Source of the DNA: Camillea tinctor
Taxonomy: Eukaryota > Ascomycota > Sordariomycetes > Xylariales > Xylariaceae
Reading direction: 5' to 3'
DNA: 64,000 nt
NCBI GenBank assembly: GCA_022578605.1
Contig: MU394089.1
Coordinates: forward strand, 248,001-312,000
How positions within the stretch are numbered: position 1 is the stretch's first letter; the number at the start of each line of letters is the position of its first letter. Both the position numbers and the translations under genes were made by a program. The notes below the pieces were generated by a model. The model searched no databases. It was given only the letters and a program-made list of their open reading frames with translations, and had not been told where the DNA came from. Of this stretch, positions 1 through 13,361 are shown piece by piece.

Positions 1-1232
1 ATGACGTTGATGGCAACGATGGCGATGACCCACCCCTTGTCTGTCCCTAAAGGGAAGAGAGGGGGGGGGGGAAGACGCAAGGTTTTCCTATTTTGTGGGG
101 AGAGGGGAAAAGGGGTTTCGCTCGAAACGAACACATGGGAAATTTTAGTTACACTACAGAAGCACGTCAAAAAAAAAAAAAAGAGACTAGGTCATGTATG
201 TATGTACCTGGGTAAGGTTCTAAATCTTGGTTCATTGGTGAAGAAGAGGGACCCGGTGAGCATATGGAAGGGGACCGGGGACCGGGCATCAACGCGGGAT
301 GATTTTCGATCCATGACATGACACTAGCGGTGACTTCAGTTTTTTTTTTCCCTTCTTCCTTTCTTCCACTCAATGAGGGATGATGGGAGCTTTCACTTGG
401 CGTTCTCTCTAAGGCAATGGTATTTTCGGTTCGGCTCCGAGATTCAAACGTGTTTCTGTCGTTTTCCCTTTCTCAATTTGCATAGGCCGGCTGTATAGGT
501 TGCTATCCACCGTCTAGATGGATACGAAGAGGAAGGGTAGTGTGCTTGGAAGCCATAGGTTATCTCCTCCACACACCGCCTGGACCGGGGCATCGGCGCG
601 CCGATCTAACCCGTATATATACGGTCTCGGGCACTTGTTTTGTCTTGGTATAAATATATATGTGAAATGCCTTCCCGCTGAGCTAGTCTAGCCGAAATTT
701 TGTTCTTGAGTTGCTGTTAGTGGCTTTAACTCTTGACTAGTCACTATTATAGACTTCTTGCCATCCCTTGGAAATCCAAAAATCGAAAACTAAAGGGAAG
801 GGTGGCTATTATAACACACCCGTCCATGTCCGTGGGATCTGGGAGAATATGATTTGCTTCTTATAAAGAGACAAACATATTTACCAATCGCCTTCTCTTG
901 CGAGAGGACTAACCTAGTTGACTGCACTAGTCCCTATCGTCTTCATTCACATCTTTTCTCTTATACCCCCCTCCCTTTTCCTCTTCCCTGGGATCTCGAC
1001 ATCTTCGGACCCTTCCCCTAGATCGTAGACGGAGGGTTTGCGCGTTCCATTAGCTCGCCGCAGCTTCCACAGAGAAACTCAAACACTAATTTTGTAGCTT
1101 CTGATTTCCCGTTTCTTTTCTTATTTGATAACGCAGGAGCAAAGAGCAAAAGCGGTCTAGTTAACGACAATTGTGGTTTCCGGCCATACCGGCGGTTTTT
1201 GCTACGCTCAGAGGCAGTGCCCGCTAGCAGAG
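1..1232. other. Gene-free left edge and upstream region of the borate transporter gene
   Basis: I see no supportable gene here. An open frame runs from base 1 to 321, but its product is low-complexity (poly-Gly and poly-Lys from a G11 run near 61-71 and an A-run near 169-181) and resembles no family. The last 300 bases before the transporter start are pyrimidine-rich (for example around 955-990), as is common for fungal promoters and 5' leaders. A TATA-like stretch (tataaatatatatg) lies near 649-662, but it is too far from the start to be assigned with confidence. Confidence 0.5.
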
Positions 1233-3453
1233 ATGACTGAGGCCGGGCTTGAGAACAGAGCCCAGAGTAGCTCGGACGCTCCGCCATCACCGTCGAGGAG
1301 GAAGGACATGCCACATAATGGGACGACGCAGCAGAACGATGCCGGTGAGAACGGCGGAAACGGTGGCGTTACGAGACATGACTCTAGGGTTAGCGTGGCA
1401 AGAAGCTCAAGAAGAGGTCACGACAGATGGTGGAAAATCCACCTATTCCGGGGCATGGTAAACGACGTCCGGCGGCGAGCCCCGTATTACTGGAGCGATT
1501 GGCGTGATGCTTGGGATTATCGCGTTGTGCCGAGTACGGTGTACATGTACTTTGCTAAGTATGAATATTGAACCCCTTTTTCTTTATTTCTAATCCTCAC
1601 TTGGGATCCTAAAGATTGTTGTTGCTATATATGACACTGTTATTAGTTAGCTTCACAGGCCTTTTCCCCCTTCCCTCCTTTGATCTTATATAAGGGATAT
1701 AAGGGATATATGAAAAGGACCCACTGACTGAGTGCCACTATAGTATCATGCCCGCCTTAGCGTTCAGTCTTGATATGTTCACCAAAACAAACATGCAATA
1801 TGGTGTCAACGAGGTGCTCCTGGCGTCTGTCCTCGGTGCCGTGGTATTTTCCATCCTGGCATGTCAGCCCCTGGTTATTGTCGGCGTCACGGGACCTATA
1901 ACGGTATTCAATTAGTAAGTCATATTTACCTATGCATGATTCAGGATTCCCCAGGCGAACTCACCATATTAAACCAGCACCGTCTATGATATTATGGTCC
2001 CCACAGGGACGAACTACCTGGGGTTCATGTGCTTGATCGGCCTGTGGTCGCTGGTGTTCCATTGGATCCTCGCCGTGACTAACTCGTGCAACTGGCTGAA
2101 GTACGTGACGCGGTTCCCCTGCGATATCTTCGGCTTCTACGTCGCCTTCATCTACCTGCAGAAGGGGATCCAGGTGCTCGAGCGCCTCGGCGACGGCGAG
2201 GCCTTCTACCTGTCCATCGCCGTCGCGCTGCTCGTCTTCATGGCCGCCTATGCCTGCGGCGAGCTCGGCGGCAACAGCCCCCTGTTCTGGCACCCCGTGC
2301 GCGTCTTCCTCAAGGACTACGGCACCCCCCTGACCGTCATCTTCTTCTCCGGCTTTGTCCACATCGGCCGCATGCGGACCGTGGAGCTTGAGAGGCTGCC
2401 GACTAGCGCCCCCTTTTTCCCCACCGCCGACCGCGGCTGGCTCGTCCACTTCTGGGACGTCAGCGTCGGGGATGTGTTTATTGCAATACCGTTCGCTATC
2501 TTGCTCACGATCCTGTTTTACTTTGACCACAACGGTAAGTAAGCTGGGCCCTCTAGCTCCAGCCAACTCACGTATGCTAACGCAAGAGAAACCCAGTATC
2601 GTCTCTCATCGCGCAGGGGACCGAGTTCCCACTGCGCAAGCCCGCCGGCTTCCACTGGGACCTATTCCTCCTAGGCCTCACGACGGGCGTCGCGGGAATT
2701 CTAGGCCTGCCCTTCCCCAACGGTCTCATCCCGCAGGCGCCCTTCCACACCGAGTCCCTCTGCGTGGCCAAGGTCGAAGCCGCCGCGGACGGGACCTACA
2801 CGCACAAGCGCGTGCGCGTAGTCGAGCAGCGGCTCTCGAACCTAGCGCAGGGCCTCCTCACCCTGGGCACCATGACGGGGCCCCTGCTCGTAGCCCTGCA
2901 CCTGATCCCCCAGGCCGTGCTCGCGGGGCTCTTCTTCATCATGGGGTACCAGGCGCTCGAGAGCAACGGCATCACGGCCAAGCTGCTGTTCCTGTGCCGC
3001 GACCGCGCGCTCACGAGCGCGGCGCACCCGCTGCGTCCCCGCCGGGAAAGAGTTCGCCCCGCCGCCGTGTGGGCCTTCGTCGTCGTCGAGCTGCTCGCCT
3101 TCGGCGCCACCTTCGCTATCACCCAGACCGTCGCCGCGGTCGGGTTCCCCGTCGTCATCCTCGCGCTGATACCCGCGCGCGCGCTGCTCCTGCCCCGCCT
3201 GTTCACGCCCGCCGAGCTGGCCGCGCTGGATGCGCCCACGGCGAGCGCGTTCACGATGGAGAGCGTCGGGGGCGCGTATGGGGGTGGCGAGGACGAGGGC
3301 GAGGGCGAGGGCGCGAGCGATCCGGTGACGGTCTCGGGGAGCGAGAGGCCGAGCTTGTTGCTTGCGCCTGGGCGGAAGAGCGATGAGGCGCTCGTGGAGG
3401 AGGGGAGGGGGAGAGAGAAGGAGGATGGGGATGGGGTGAGGAGGCGCGGGTAG
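1233..3453 (+). CDS. bor1: Bor1-type boron/anion transporter (SLC4-like)
   Basis: This gene encodes a membrane anion exchanger of the SLC4/Bor1 family, which in yeast and plants exports borate across the plasma membrane. Four exons are inferred: 1233-1558, 1744-1914, 1978-2534 and 2597-3453 (introns 185, 63 and 62 bp, all GT-AG and phase-consistent), giving 636 aa. A cytosolic N-terminus of about 100 residues is followed by the motif YFANIMPALAFSLDMF across the first junction. Exon 2 carries the hallmark QPLVIVGVTGPITVFNY, and later exons carry many hydrophobic helices (GGNSPLFWHP, GIPFPNG-type loop seen as GLPFPNGLIPQAPFHTESL). The C-terminal tail is acidic, Gly/Glu-rich and charged. An in-frame ATG at 1173 would add 20 residues; 1233 was preferred because the extra residues look unlike a conserved start. 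The second half is very GC-rich at third positions. The family call is firm; substrate preference is inferred. Confidence 0.92.
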
Positions 3454-6400
3454 GTGAGGTGGGATGGCTGTGGGTTAGAGGAGGATCAGAGCCTGGTTTT
3501 AGGTTAATCTGTTTCGCTATAGAATTTAATTAGAAGATAGAAAGGACGAGAGTTGGTAGGATAATTCGGTTTCTAACCAACGCTCTAGGCTACGTGGTTC
3601 TTTGGAGTATGTTGGATAACCTGTCGTCGGTGGGTGCTAGAAGGAAGAGCCATCGTCTGAGCCGTCATCAGTCAAGAAATAGAAATAGAAATATCACCTG
3701 TGTAATGCATGTTACGGAGTTTATCCCAGCAGTAGATTACTATGCTATCTGCGACAGCTATGCAGGATCAGAGCAAGTCTAAATCTTCATTGGTACAGCT
3801 GTCAGGGTATTCCTGTTATAGATGTTCCAAGGTCAGAAATGTTATCATCAGCTTCCTAAGTAGGTGCCTACCTAAGTGAAAAATCAGTATCATAGTAGCC
3901 ATGGGAGACAAACCGTCCCCGAAGAATAGTAACTCTAGACATTTCTCGATGATTAAAATGATTCGTATTGGCCATCATCCAGATGCTGTATGCTGTGATG
4001 TCCTTGCGCGTGGCCAACGCGCTAAGTAAAACATCCTACCTATCTCCTGGATAATTGTTTCATCATAAAATCAGTACCACTAATGCTTCCTACACTAATG
4101 CCCTATGTATACACTCCGCGGCAAGTTCTTCATTTGTGTGGTTTCTTGACGAGTGCACTGTTCCTCCCGTTCGCAGGGACACGAAGCACTTGACAGTGTT
4201 TAAAAAAAGAGAGCGTAGGAACTACTGATCGGAAATTGTTATGCGTATGCCAAATTAATGATTAGTGTCATGAAGTTTGTTGAATCAGGGACATTTAGGT
4301 TTACATAGTAATGTGTATGGAGAGCGATTTAGCTAGTGCTGTTTCTCCTTCATAGACATATCTCTTGAGTCTCTCTTAGCTTAGGGTTGAGTTTGGCTTG
4401 AAAGTCAGCGGGATAGCAGGAAAGATCGCGGATGAAGGCTTCTAACCAGATCTTGATCACTTTTATAATAGGAATACATTGTAGACAAACGACTGTTGAG
4501 GTTCGATGATCATTTCAACGCTTAGGTAGAATCGTATATCATGAAATTATTGGTAATATTGGTTGATAATCGACGTGACCGTCATGGAGAGAGCCTACCC
4601 ATTCGTGCCTGAGTTTATTTTTCTTGCGGCAATGGCATAGGCTTTTAAAACCTTCAAAATAGTTGAAAGGAGGAACCTGAATTGACCGGACGGAAAGGTG
4701 TTAGACTCTTAGCAGCAGTTAGTCCCTACAATAACATCGTCGAACTTCCGAGTTGGCATGTGTATTGAGATGTCCAATGTCTATACTATTCAGGGTAAAG
4801 ATGCTGTAAACTGCTTTGCATAAACGTGAAATTGTTGATGATCATGAGTAAGGAAGAAAAGGGGCATGCAGCGGTCGGACTTCTCGAAGGGGTACTTGGA
4901 GTATTTTATTCCTCATCGTGACATTATCCCATAATGCTACAATAGCGACAGAGGGTCATCTGTTCTTGTATTCGAGCGGGGGTATCGTTAAGATTGGTTC
5001 TGAACATTGAATGTTTGAATACGCCCTCACTTATTCCTTGGTCAAGATGGGTGTCGAAAAGGCGTGATCGTAGAGCTCTTTGTATCATTCGTGCAAGAAA
5101 CAAGGATGTTAAGACGTCACATTCTGGTGTAAACAGATATATGTTAGCCTTTACAGTTCATAGTGCATAGAAGTGTCTTGAATGATGCTATTCGCATGCT
5201 CAATAGGTAGCCCCTGAGCGGTGCTGTTAGGATCGGCCGGCCGCACGCTTCACTTTCCGCGAAGCAAGCGAGTAAGGAGACTGGAGAATAACCTCCAGAG
5301 CGGAAAAATAAGATCAGGAATGTATGTTAGTTATTATCAGGCTTCTATTGTCTATATGATCTGTCTGTCTATTTACGCCGTTGAAAGTCCAGCCCATTTA
5401 TTCCATCTCACCGGTTTCCTTTGGGTGCGTTAAAACTTAGATTATCCGCCAGCATCGATCGCTGCCCTACATACCCGGGACAGGCTCGATATTGAACCTG
5501 TAATTTCGCTTCATTAACGAGAAACAAGCAACTTATCTATCTGAACTCGCGAGTCCTGCACGTAGACAGATACTTGTATCTATCTAAGTGACATGTAGTT
5601 TATCTATCTGTTATTTACTTGAAGCCATGGCACGAAGCAAATAGCATGTTTCTTTGCCTTGACCGATATTTTATGTTTTATATGATTTACAGAACTTACC
5701 GCCAACCTTTCCTATCCCCCACCCCCCTTGATCTTGTTGTTGTAGAAGGGAAAGTTTCTGGACAAAGACGACAAACTGACCTCGCTCCCCAGTGGCGGAG
5801 GACGGCGCTGTCACCATAGCGGATAAACGCCTGGAACTCACTAGGCCCTATCTAGCCCACTCCCCCCTCCCTCGTCTCGCAGGTATCGTCTTTCTCTTGA
5901 CGGTGGCCAAACCATCAAAGGCCATTCTACCGTTTCGAATCCGTCAGTGTCGTCGATACGGCTAGCCAACGTATGTGATAATTCGACTGCCGTGCTGGGC
6001 TGCCCCCTGATCTCGATATAACCCGGTGCACCTCGACAGTAAGAAAAGAGGAGATGGCTCACGAGACGAGGGGGAAGCGACGACGTATGCATACGAGAGT
6101 ACGGGGGGCGAGCGGAGAGTTCCTTGGCTTAATCATGGAGCAAGTCCTTTTCTTGTTCCTCGCTACGCCTTGCCTAGTCAATACCAATACCGATTACATG
6201 ATATCTGATAGCTCGAAATTCCCTTTCATGCTCGAGACTCCTTTAAGGAGGTGGTACGGATGCTCGACATGTAGCTTTTCCCCTTTTTCCTTTTTGATAT
6301 TTGCTTTCACTTGGCTCTCTAGATACTCTGACGTATTCCTCGAACATATCTGGCAGCCTTTAGTACTCTATGGCTTATTTTGAGGGATCTGCACCTCGAA

Positions 6401-9400
6401 GTAGATTGTTAGGTCGATATAGAACGCCCAACCCCCCCCGCGCTGCAGGTTTCCAGCTGCCCCGGATCTCCCGTGTGCATAAACCATGGCAGGCATCTCC
6501 TAGGCGAACGGAAGCGCTTGATTTCTTCCCTCGAATTAGGATTTTTTCTCGGGGATTCATACTGAGTCTGTCCCCTTGCCATCATAACCCCCTATATCTT
6601 ACCCTTATGGCTAAGAATCTAGCTAGCGCTTATACTTATAGCATGATATCGCGAAGCGTCGGTACAGATATGTTCAGATACGGCCGGCAGTCCACTCCGG
6701 GATATTCAACCAGGTAGGCTACTGGGTTATGTTTAAGGCGTGAGACTTCGTGATCAATGTAATGCACATGCCGTGGTCCCCCGTGGGGTCCTTTTAAGCA
6801 CCTGGTCGTCTGCGCTCTGTCGGCGAAATAGGCATGACTTGCAGCAGCGCTATTGGAACTGGACGGCGACCACAGTGCGAGCACACTTATTCGGCTATAA
6901 GACGACTCACATATACCAATACAGCCGGATTTGGGGGGTGGGTGAAGGGTGGTTGGGCCGTTGAGATGGATAGGTACCAGAAAAATGTGTGTATACACAC
7001 ATACATACACATACACACTCACCCACACTCACACGCAAGCACTTGAGGGGTATCAAGCGAGTAGAGCCAGGCACCGGGCAGACTGATAGATGCACGGTTA
7101 TCGTTCGTCATCCGCAAGAGCCCTACAATTCCCGTACTGATGTACTGGTGGCGTGATGTAGTTTATTGAGGTCTAGAGCTACTGGCCGCGACCGCGGTTC
7201 TCATGTCCGCGGCTGATCGTCGTCGATCAATGACAAGGAAGAGGAGCGTCTGTACATGCCCATGTGTGTATGTAGGTTGATGTGTATGTATGAGATCCAG
7301 AAGAGTGAGTTGATATCTGTTTCTTACCAGTGACACTTGTAAGCATGGCTGGCTACGCGACCTAGTGGCGCTTGTTGTTCGACGCCGCGCTTCCCGAGAG
7401 CCCCATAGGTCCGGCTTAGGGTTGTTTACTGCGATGTCGGTTGCTCGATTTTTTCGATATAAGATGACAAGGGACAACTTGTTTCAGTCCAGCGCCACCG
7501 AATCACTGAATAGCCAACCATTTTTCTGTTCCCGGGTCTAGGACGATCATGACACTCATAGAGTTCGTATGCCATGGCAGACGCCACATATGCTGTGACT
7601 GAGATCCAGTTCCTCTCTGGACAGGGCTTATCGACATTCGATCTCATCCATGTGTGCCAAACAATTGGATGAACAGTTAACCGCTAACAGGTGAGAAGCC
7701 CCGACCCTAGGCCCAAGGAACCGGTTTCTGGAGAAAGTCCTTCCGAGCCCAATCCCGTCGCCCATAGATTTGATCGCTCCGTTGCGGTCCGGAAGATCCT
7801 ACGATCATTGCGCCGCGCACCTAGTTTTATAGATAACTCTAACCGGGCCATGGCTCTCTCTAGTGGCCTTCTTATCGCCTTCAAAGGAGATGTGACGTTA
7901 TATGCCTATAATAGTAGAAACCCTTAAAATCCTGAAAACGCCTCCTGATGGAATTTCTTTAGCCCCTTTCTTTTCCAAGGAAAGACAGATATGCGTACAT
8001 TTCCCGGTTAGGTATGCCATTCTGATTCTTTTTTGGTGGTAGGAATGCTGGCCGCTGTTCCTGAATATACCCATCTCGGTTCTCAGGTCCCAGGGGGTCG
8101 TGACCCGTTCCTCGCCTCACCTTTTGCCTAAACTCGCCTTCCGGGCGATCTTTCCTCCCGTCATTCTCAATGAGAAAGGCCCCTGGTAACTGGGAAGTTT
8201 CTGACTGGGCTAGAGAAAAAAAAGCATGGAAAAGCAAATTTTCTTAGAGGTCCAGCATTTACTTGACAGCCGGTAATCAGCGAAGAGAGATGAAAAAGGA
8301 GGTTATGTTTTCATTCGCATGGCGATCTCCGAACTAAGAAAAGCGCATCATTCTAGCCCCCAAAATGCACTCTTATTGGATTTCAAATCCCTAAGACGAT
8401 GTTGAGGGAGTTCAGATGGCATGTGGGTGCCGCGCCGGATAGGTACAGATTTCGTCAATAGGGGGGCGAGGCGGATTCTCTTCTCGCGCGAATAAGTTTT
8501 AAGAATATCGCCTCCCCCCAAAAATGGCGCGGGAAGATGCTCATCAAAACCTCCAGGTATCAAAGTTGATGACTGGCTAGGAGGCGAGGTGGGCCCCAGC
8601 ATCCAGAACAAGAGAAAACAAAATATATCCGTCAAGGAGTTTGTTCGCCGTCCAGGGATTGTCGTTCGGAAGGTTGAAGCGAAGCAGGGAGAGATAGCGC
8701 CAGCCCCGAACTGATCTGATCGGACGCGGGGGCGCGCTTCCAAGGAGTGCTTTTCCCCTGCCCACGCCATTTTTGTGGACTCGAGATAGTGACCATTTTA
8801 TACACGTATTGTCTATGATCGAGGAGTTGAAACTAGATCAATTGATTGCCCGGAGATCTTTGGCTAATTTATTTTATACGCTCCTTTCTTAAGTCCCGAA
8901 TATTGTGTGCATGGACTACATTATTTACGGCTTCATAAGCTATAAAGAATAATTGGGTTTTTATTACCCACCTCGAGCATGTGTGTCTGTGTGTCTGCAT
9001 GGCAAAGAGAACCCTTGATAGACTTAAAGCCATCAACCTGCTTACCTACGTCCACGAGAGCGAGGCGGAATTTTTAGACGTCCGCTGACTGGATCCGGGC
9101 AAGCTTAAGCTTAACAGACGGAAAGTGACAGATACCTAGCATAGGTTGAAAGAAAACGTCGAGAAACTAAGAGGCGAGGACCAGTAACTAGGGGGAAGGG
9201 GATCAGAGAACAATGGCCACTGGAATAGTCTGCAAAGTTACCTTAGTTGGAAAGTAGCATGTGGTAGATGCTATAAAAGTCTCGTCTTATAGGTCCCTCA
9301 TGGAAGGCCCTTCACCCTCACACACCACACACCCCTTCTCTCCTTTTACTTGATTTGGTTTCAACGGCCACTTGCAGCACACGAACCAAACTTTGTTTTA

Positions 9401-12400
9401 ATCGGATCCGCAGCCATATATATACATGTTTTCTTCTTCTTCTCTATCTCTTCCCAGAATCTGATTTGCAAGTCACGTACCTTGCTGGGGGGAGAAGGGG
9501 AGAGGGGTTGAGCTGGGTTGGGGGCCGGACCGGACCCAGAGCCGATCAACGCAGATAATGGAATCTTCCAAATACTACCTAGCCCCGGCCCACTCACCCT
9601 TACATGCCCATCGTGCCTCGTGGAAGCGAGGAACACTGACGTGGGGGATCTTCTTCTGCGATAACTTCAGACGGTTATAGCAGCTTTGTGAATATACGTA
9701 TATCAGTCCAGCTATCGGGTCTCAGTAAATGGCCTTTGTGCCCAAGATGATATGACCTTTGACAATGCGGAGCTTGCCAGACGCGAATGTAAAACAGTCA
9801 TATATCGTATATGTACGTATGTGTATGCGGTATGTAGGTACTGTCCTTGTCATTTTTCCGGTTTTCTTCGTATGTTTTTTTTCTTCGTATGTAAACAGAT
9901 GCTTACGGAGGTCAGGGGCGAAATGAGAAAAAAAAAGAAATAAGCACAACACAGATAGGTGGAAAGAAAAACGACTACTAGGTTTTTTTTTCTCACGCGA
10001 AACAAGACGTACTGCATGCATGCATATATGTATACTGCAAGTAAGACATTTCCATAAGGAGGATAGGGCAGGCATGGTGTTCGAGCGAAAAATGATTGTC
10101 AGATTTGACGGCGATCTGATGGATGTGATGTATATAATAAGCATAGACAAGGGGAGGGTGACATAGGAGGAGGGGAAAGGGGGGAGGGGGGTGGCGGGTG
10201 TAAATGCAGACTCAACTGTGTATAATAGTTTGATGGGGGACGAAGGAGAATCCGATCTTATAAGAGCCAACTCTCGGCCCTATCCAAACATGCAAGAGAG
10301 AAGGTTCATGCTGGTAAGTAAATAGCAAAAAGAAGTGGTCAAAAATAAGAAAAATTAATAAGAACAAGACGAAAAGCTTCCGACAAGGCACAAGAGCCAA
10401 GGTGCCTGAACGGCAGAAGGTCGTTTGCAGTCTTGGTGCCGTGCAATGCTTGCTGTGGCTCGTGGGAATTGCGACGCTGCGCCTGGCGCATATAATATAT
10501 ATGTATACACACAGACACCTGCAAAAGCCCACCTTTGTATACATACACCGTTTCTTATACCCTCCGGTACATGTCTAACTGGGGCCTTTTCCTTTTTTTT
10601 CTCCTTCCTCTCTCCCCTTTGACGTGGGATATATTACTGTGCTCTCAAGGAGACCCAAGTAGTAGCACCGATCACGGCATGGGCATACCCATCCACTATG
10701 TAGGTCCAGAGTGTCGAAGGGCCCCAATCGCATCATAATGTTGGTAACAGCTATGCTACTGTGCCGTATACATGTTCGTCGTACGATCTAGCCTTGAAAT
10801 AAAAGAAAAGGGGGGAAGGGACAGAGGGAGGTCCTAGGATTATACCACATAGCTTCACTCGAGTGAGCGAACTCGAGGCGTCGTAGTAGTACAAGTTCGT
10901 CTTTCATCTGGTTGCACCAACGGATGCTCGGCCGGAGTCTACGCTGCTCTCCGACTAGGATCGCCGGTCTAGCAGATCCAGTCTTTGCCTTTCCCTATTT
11001 CTTTTTTATATGTAGCCTCGTGATGCGCTTTTGTGGCGTTCCTGTTGTATCTATGCCTACATGTCTGTTTGTTTACCTTTAGCTGCACTGCACGAAAGTG
11101 GCAGAAACTAAATGCCAGGGTTGATAGCAAGGCATCAGTGACTACATGTCTGGCTCGGGATAGGTTCTTCTTTTCACCCTCCTTCCCCTTCTCTCCCTCC
11201 TTCAGGGCCAGAACCCCCTCAGAAACCTACAGACAGTGAGGAAGCAACCCTCGGCCAATAGTCTCTCTTGTGCTAGCTTGTACAGAGTCTCGGTCTTTGT
11301 CTCTCGTAGGCCAAAGATCCAGTCCCGACCAGGTCCCACAGCGTGTATATGCGTGTGGGCGTGCGTGCTTGTATGCGCGAATCTAGTGGAGTGTTACACG
11401 ACCACCAGGAGCAACAGCCGTCATTAGCAGAGAAAGGAGGTTAGTATCATCACCCTCGTCATCATCCTCTCTTTAATGATGAGCGTAGGCTAGCAACTCT
11501 GACGTGCTACATCAACATGCAGTGTGTGTCAGCCCTTAAGAGGACCATACAGATAGTTAATATGGTCCAGGGTGCGCTTGGATGGGGGGAAGGACGTCTC
11601 TCTTAGTGGAGGGGGACAAGGGGAACAAGGGGGAGAGGCCGGTTGATAGCGCCTCGCTCTCAGAAGGACGGGATATCCTAGAAGTTAGAATCATGTGAGC
11701 GAGATTTGCGATATGGGACCCAAGATTCCGAACTTTCCAGTTTTGGGTCCCCAACAGCCCGTAGCTCCCAATGAGTCGACATGCGCGCCCATGCTATCAA
11801 TGCCCTATGACGAGGAACCCCCCTGTAATAGTCAGGCTGCTGCCATGTAGAAAGACTCGGGCAACTCTGTTCGATATTGTAGAATAGAAGAAATGTGTAA
11901 AAAAAGAAACATCCCTCCTCGTATAATAAGCCTCTTCCTTCATATCCCCGACACAGGAGACCGAGGTGCGGTGAGGTAACTCGGGGAAGACAAAGGAATG
12001 GATTTGCTTCGTATCTAACGCGTAACGCTATTTCTGGTTGAATAATATCCGCCTGCCCGGAAGGGGTCTTTGAGCAGTGATGCACATACTGTGTGCTGTA
12101 CGTCCAATGCAGAGAAACGAACCCTCTTCCCCCCCATCTCGCCCGCAGTGTGGTATTGAGCGAGACGTCCTGGGAGGCCGTGTTTCTGTTAATTGCAAAA
12201 CGTGCTCGGGGAATTATGAGTGGAACGAGATCTGTTAAACGAAATTGCCATCTATCGGCGTTGCATTCCGACACCAGGACAAGAGACTACCATCACCCAG
12301 TCATGTACTGCTATGAAGAGTGACATGAACAGCGCTTATAGCCGGACAAGGGACCCTCTCGACTCGGTAAACTCGCTCGAAGCCTTCCACAATCATAAAG

Positions 12401-13361
12401 ACCAATCTGCTAACCGGAGGCATTTTGCATTTTCTTTCGATCACTGTAACATGGAAAACAATTGCTTGAACTAGAATCGAAAAGGGGGAGGGAAGGGGGC
12501 TACGAAGCTACTGGGTATACCGAAAATTAGTTAGCTATATACCTAAGTAGTCTGAACTAAAGGGTCCGCTAATCGTACGCTGGCCATTCCTCAGCAGGAT
12601 GTGAAGCACACTGCAGAGCTTTTGTGTTGACAAACATAGGGTAAATGTAGCGAGCCTGAACTCTTTCATGATATTCACTCCAGCTAAATGCCTAGACTAT
12701 CGAATGGGCTCTGCGTAAATGACAGAAAACGAAGCAAAATTTTTGTACAAACATCCAAAACTCCATTGACTCGCCATCTGCCGGTTACGTTCCTAAGAAA
12801 GTAGTTATGGTTACGGCTTCAGTCGTTGAAGTTTTGGTGGAGGTAAATAAAAACAGAAAAGGAGTTACCAAAAAGGATGAGAAACGGCAACCAGAGAGCC
12901 AAAGATCTATATACAGACGAAAGGATAATGTTGGTTTACGTGACGAGGAAGGATATTTACCTCGCCCATCCTGTTTTCCAATGTCATTCAGGTCCATAAT
13001 CGCATTACTCGTACCCTTCTTGTATGTTCGCACATAACAGAATCAATCTCCCGCCGCCCAAATGCCGCCAATACCAAACCCTCTCCAGAAGACCTCGAAC
13101 CCTTAAAAACCAATGTTACATGCGCACCGAAAGAAAAATGCAAGTTGCTATGAATAAAAAACGATGACAGACCAAGCTCCAAAAAAAAAAAGAACCAATA
13201 TAATAACACAAGGGGATATGATAAAATCCTTAAGAATATGGGTATTTCTTCATAAAGAAAAAGAAACGAAAAGGGCGATAGGAATGCAGGGAATCCTCAA
13301 ATATTTCGGTAGACTCAGAGCGGCCCATGCTACAATAGGTTTTGTTCTTAGGAGCTTTTGC
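3454..13361. other. Long gene-free interval between bor1 and the homeobox gene
   Basis: About 9.9 kb with no ORF that looks coding on either strand; the longest open frames are under 185 codons, have no recognisable domains and do not chain through plausible introns. Bases about 3,780-5,220 are AT-richer. A CA-rich microsatellite lies near 6,985-7,045 and a TGCATGCATGCATATATGTA stretch near 10,012-10,031. Pyrimidine/purine tracts occur around 9,430-9,460 and 10,570-10,620. No tRNA, 5S rRNA or transposon ends were recognised. It may hold long untranslated or non-coding transcripts of the neighbouring regulator gene, which sequence alone cannot show. Confidence 0.55.

Noticed and set aside
1..321. 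106-codon open frame at the left edge
   Set aside because: The product is dominated by poly-Gly and poly-Lys from homopolymer runs and shows no family resemblance.
2355..3386. 343-codon frame overlapping the end of bor1
   Set aside because: It is a shifted-frame shadow of the GC-rich bor1 exons; the Arg/Pro/Ala composition is typical of such shadows.
8348..8770. 140-codon minus-strand frame
   Set aside because: No domain, no neighbouring exons with matching phase, and no typical start context; it is expected by chance in GC-rich DNA.
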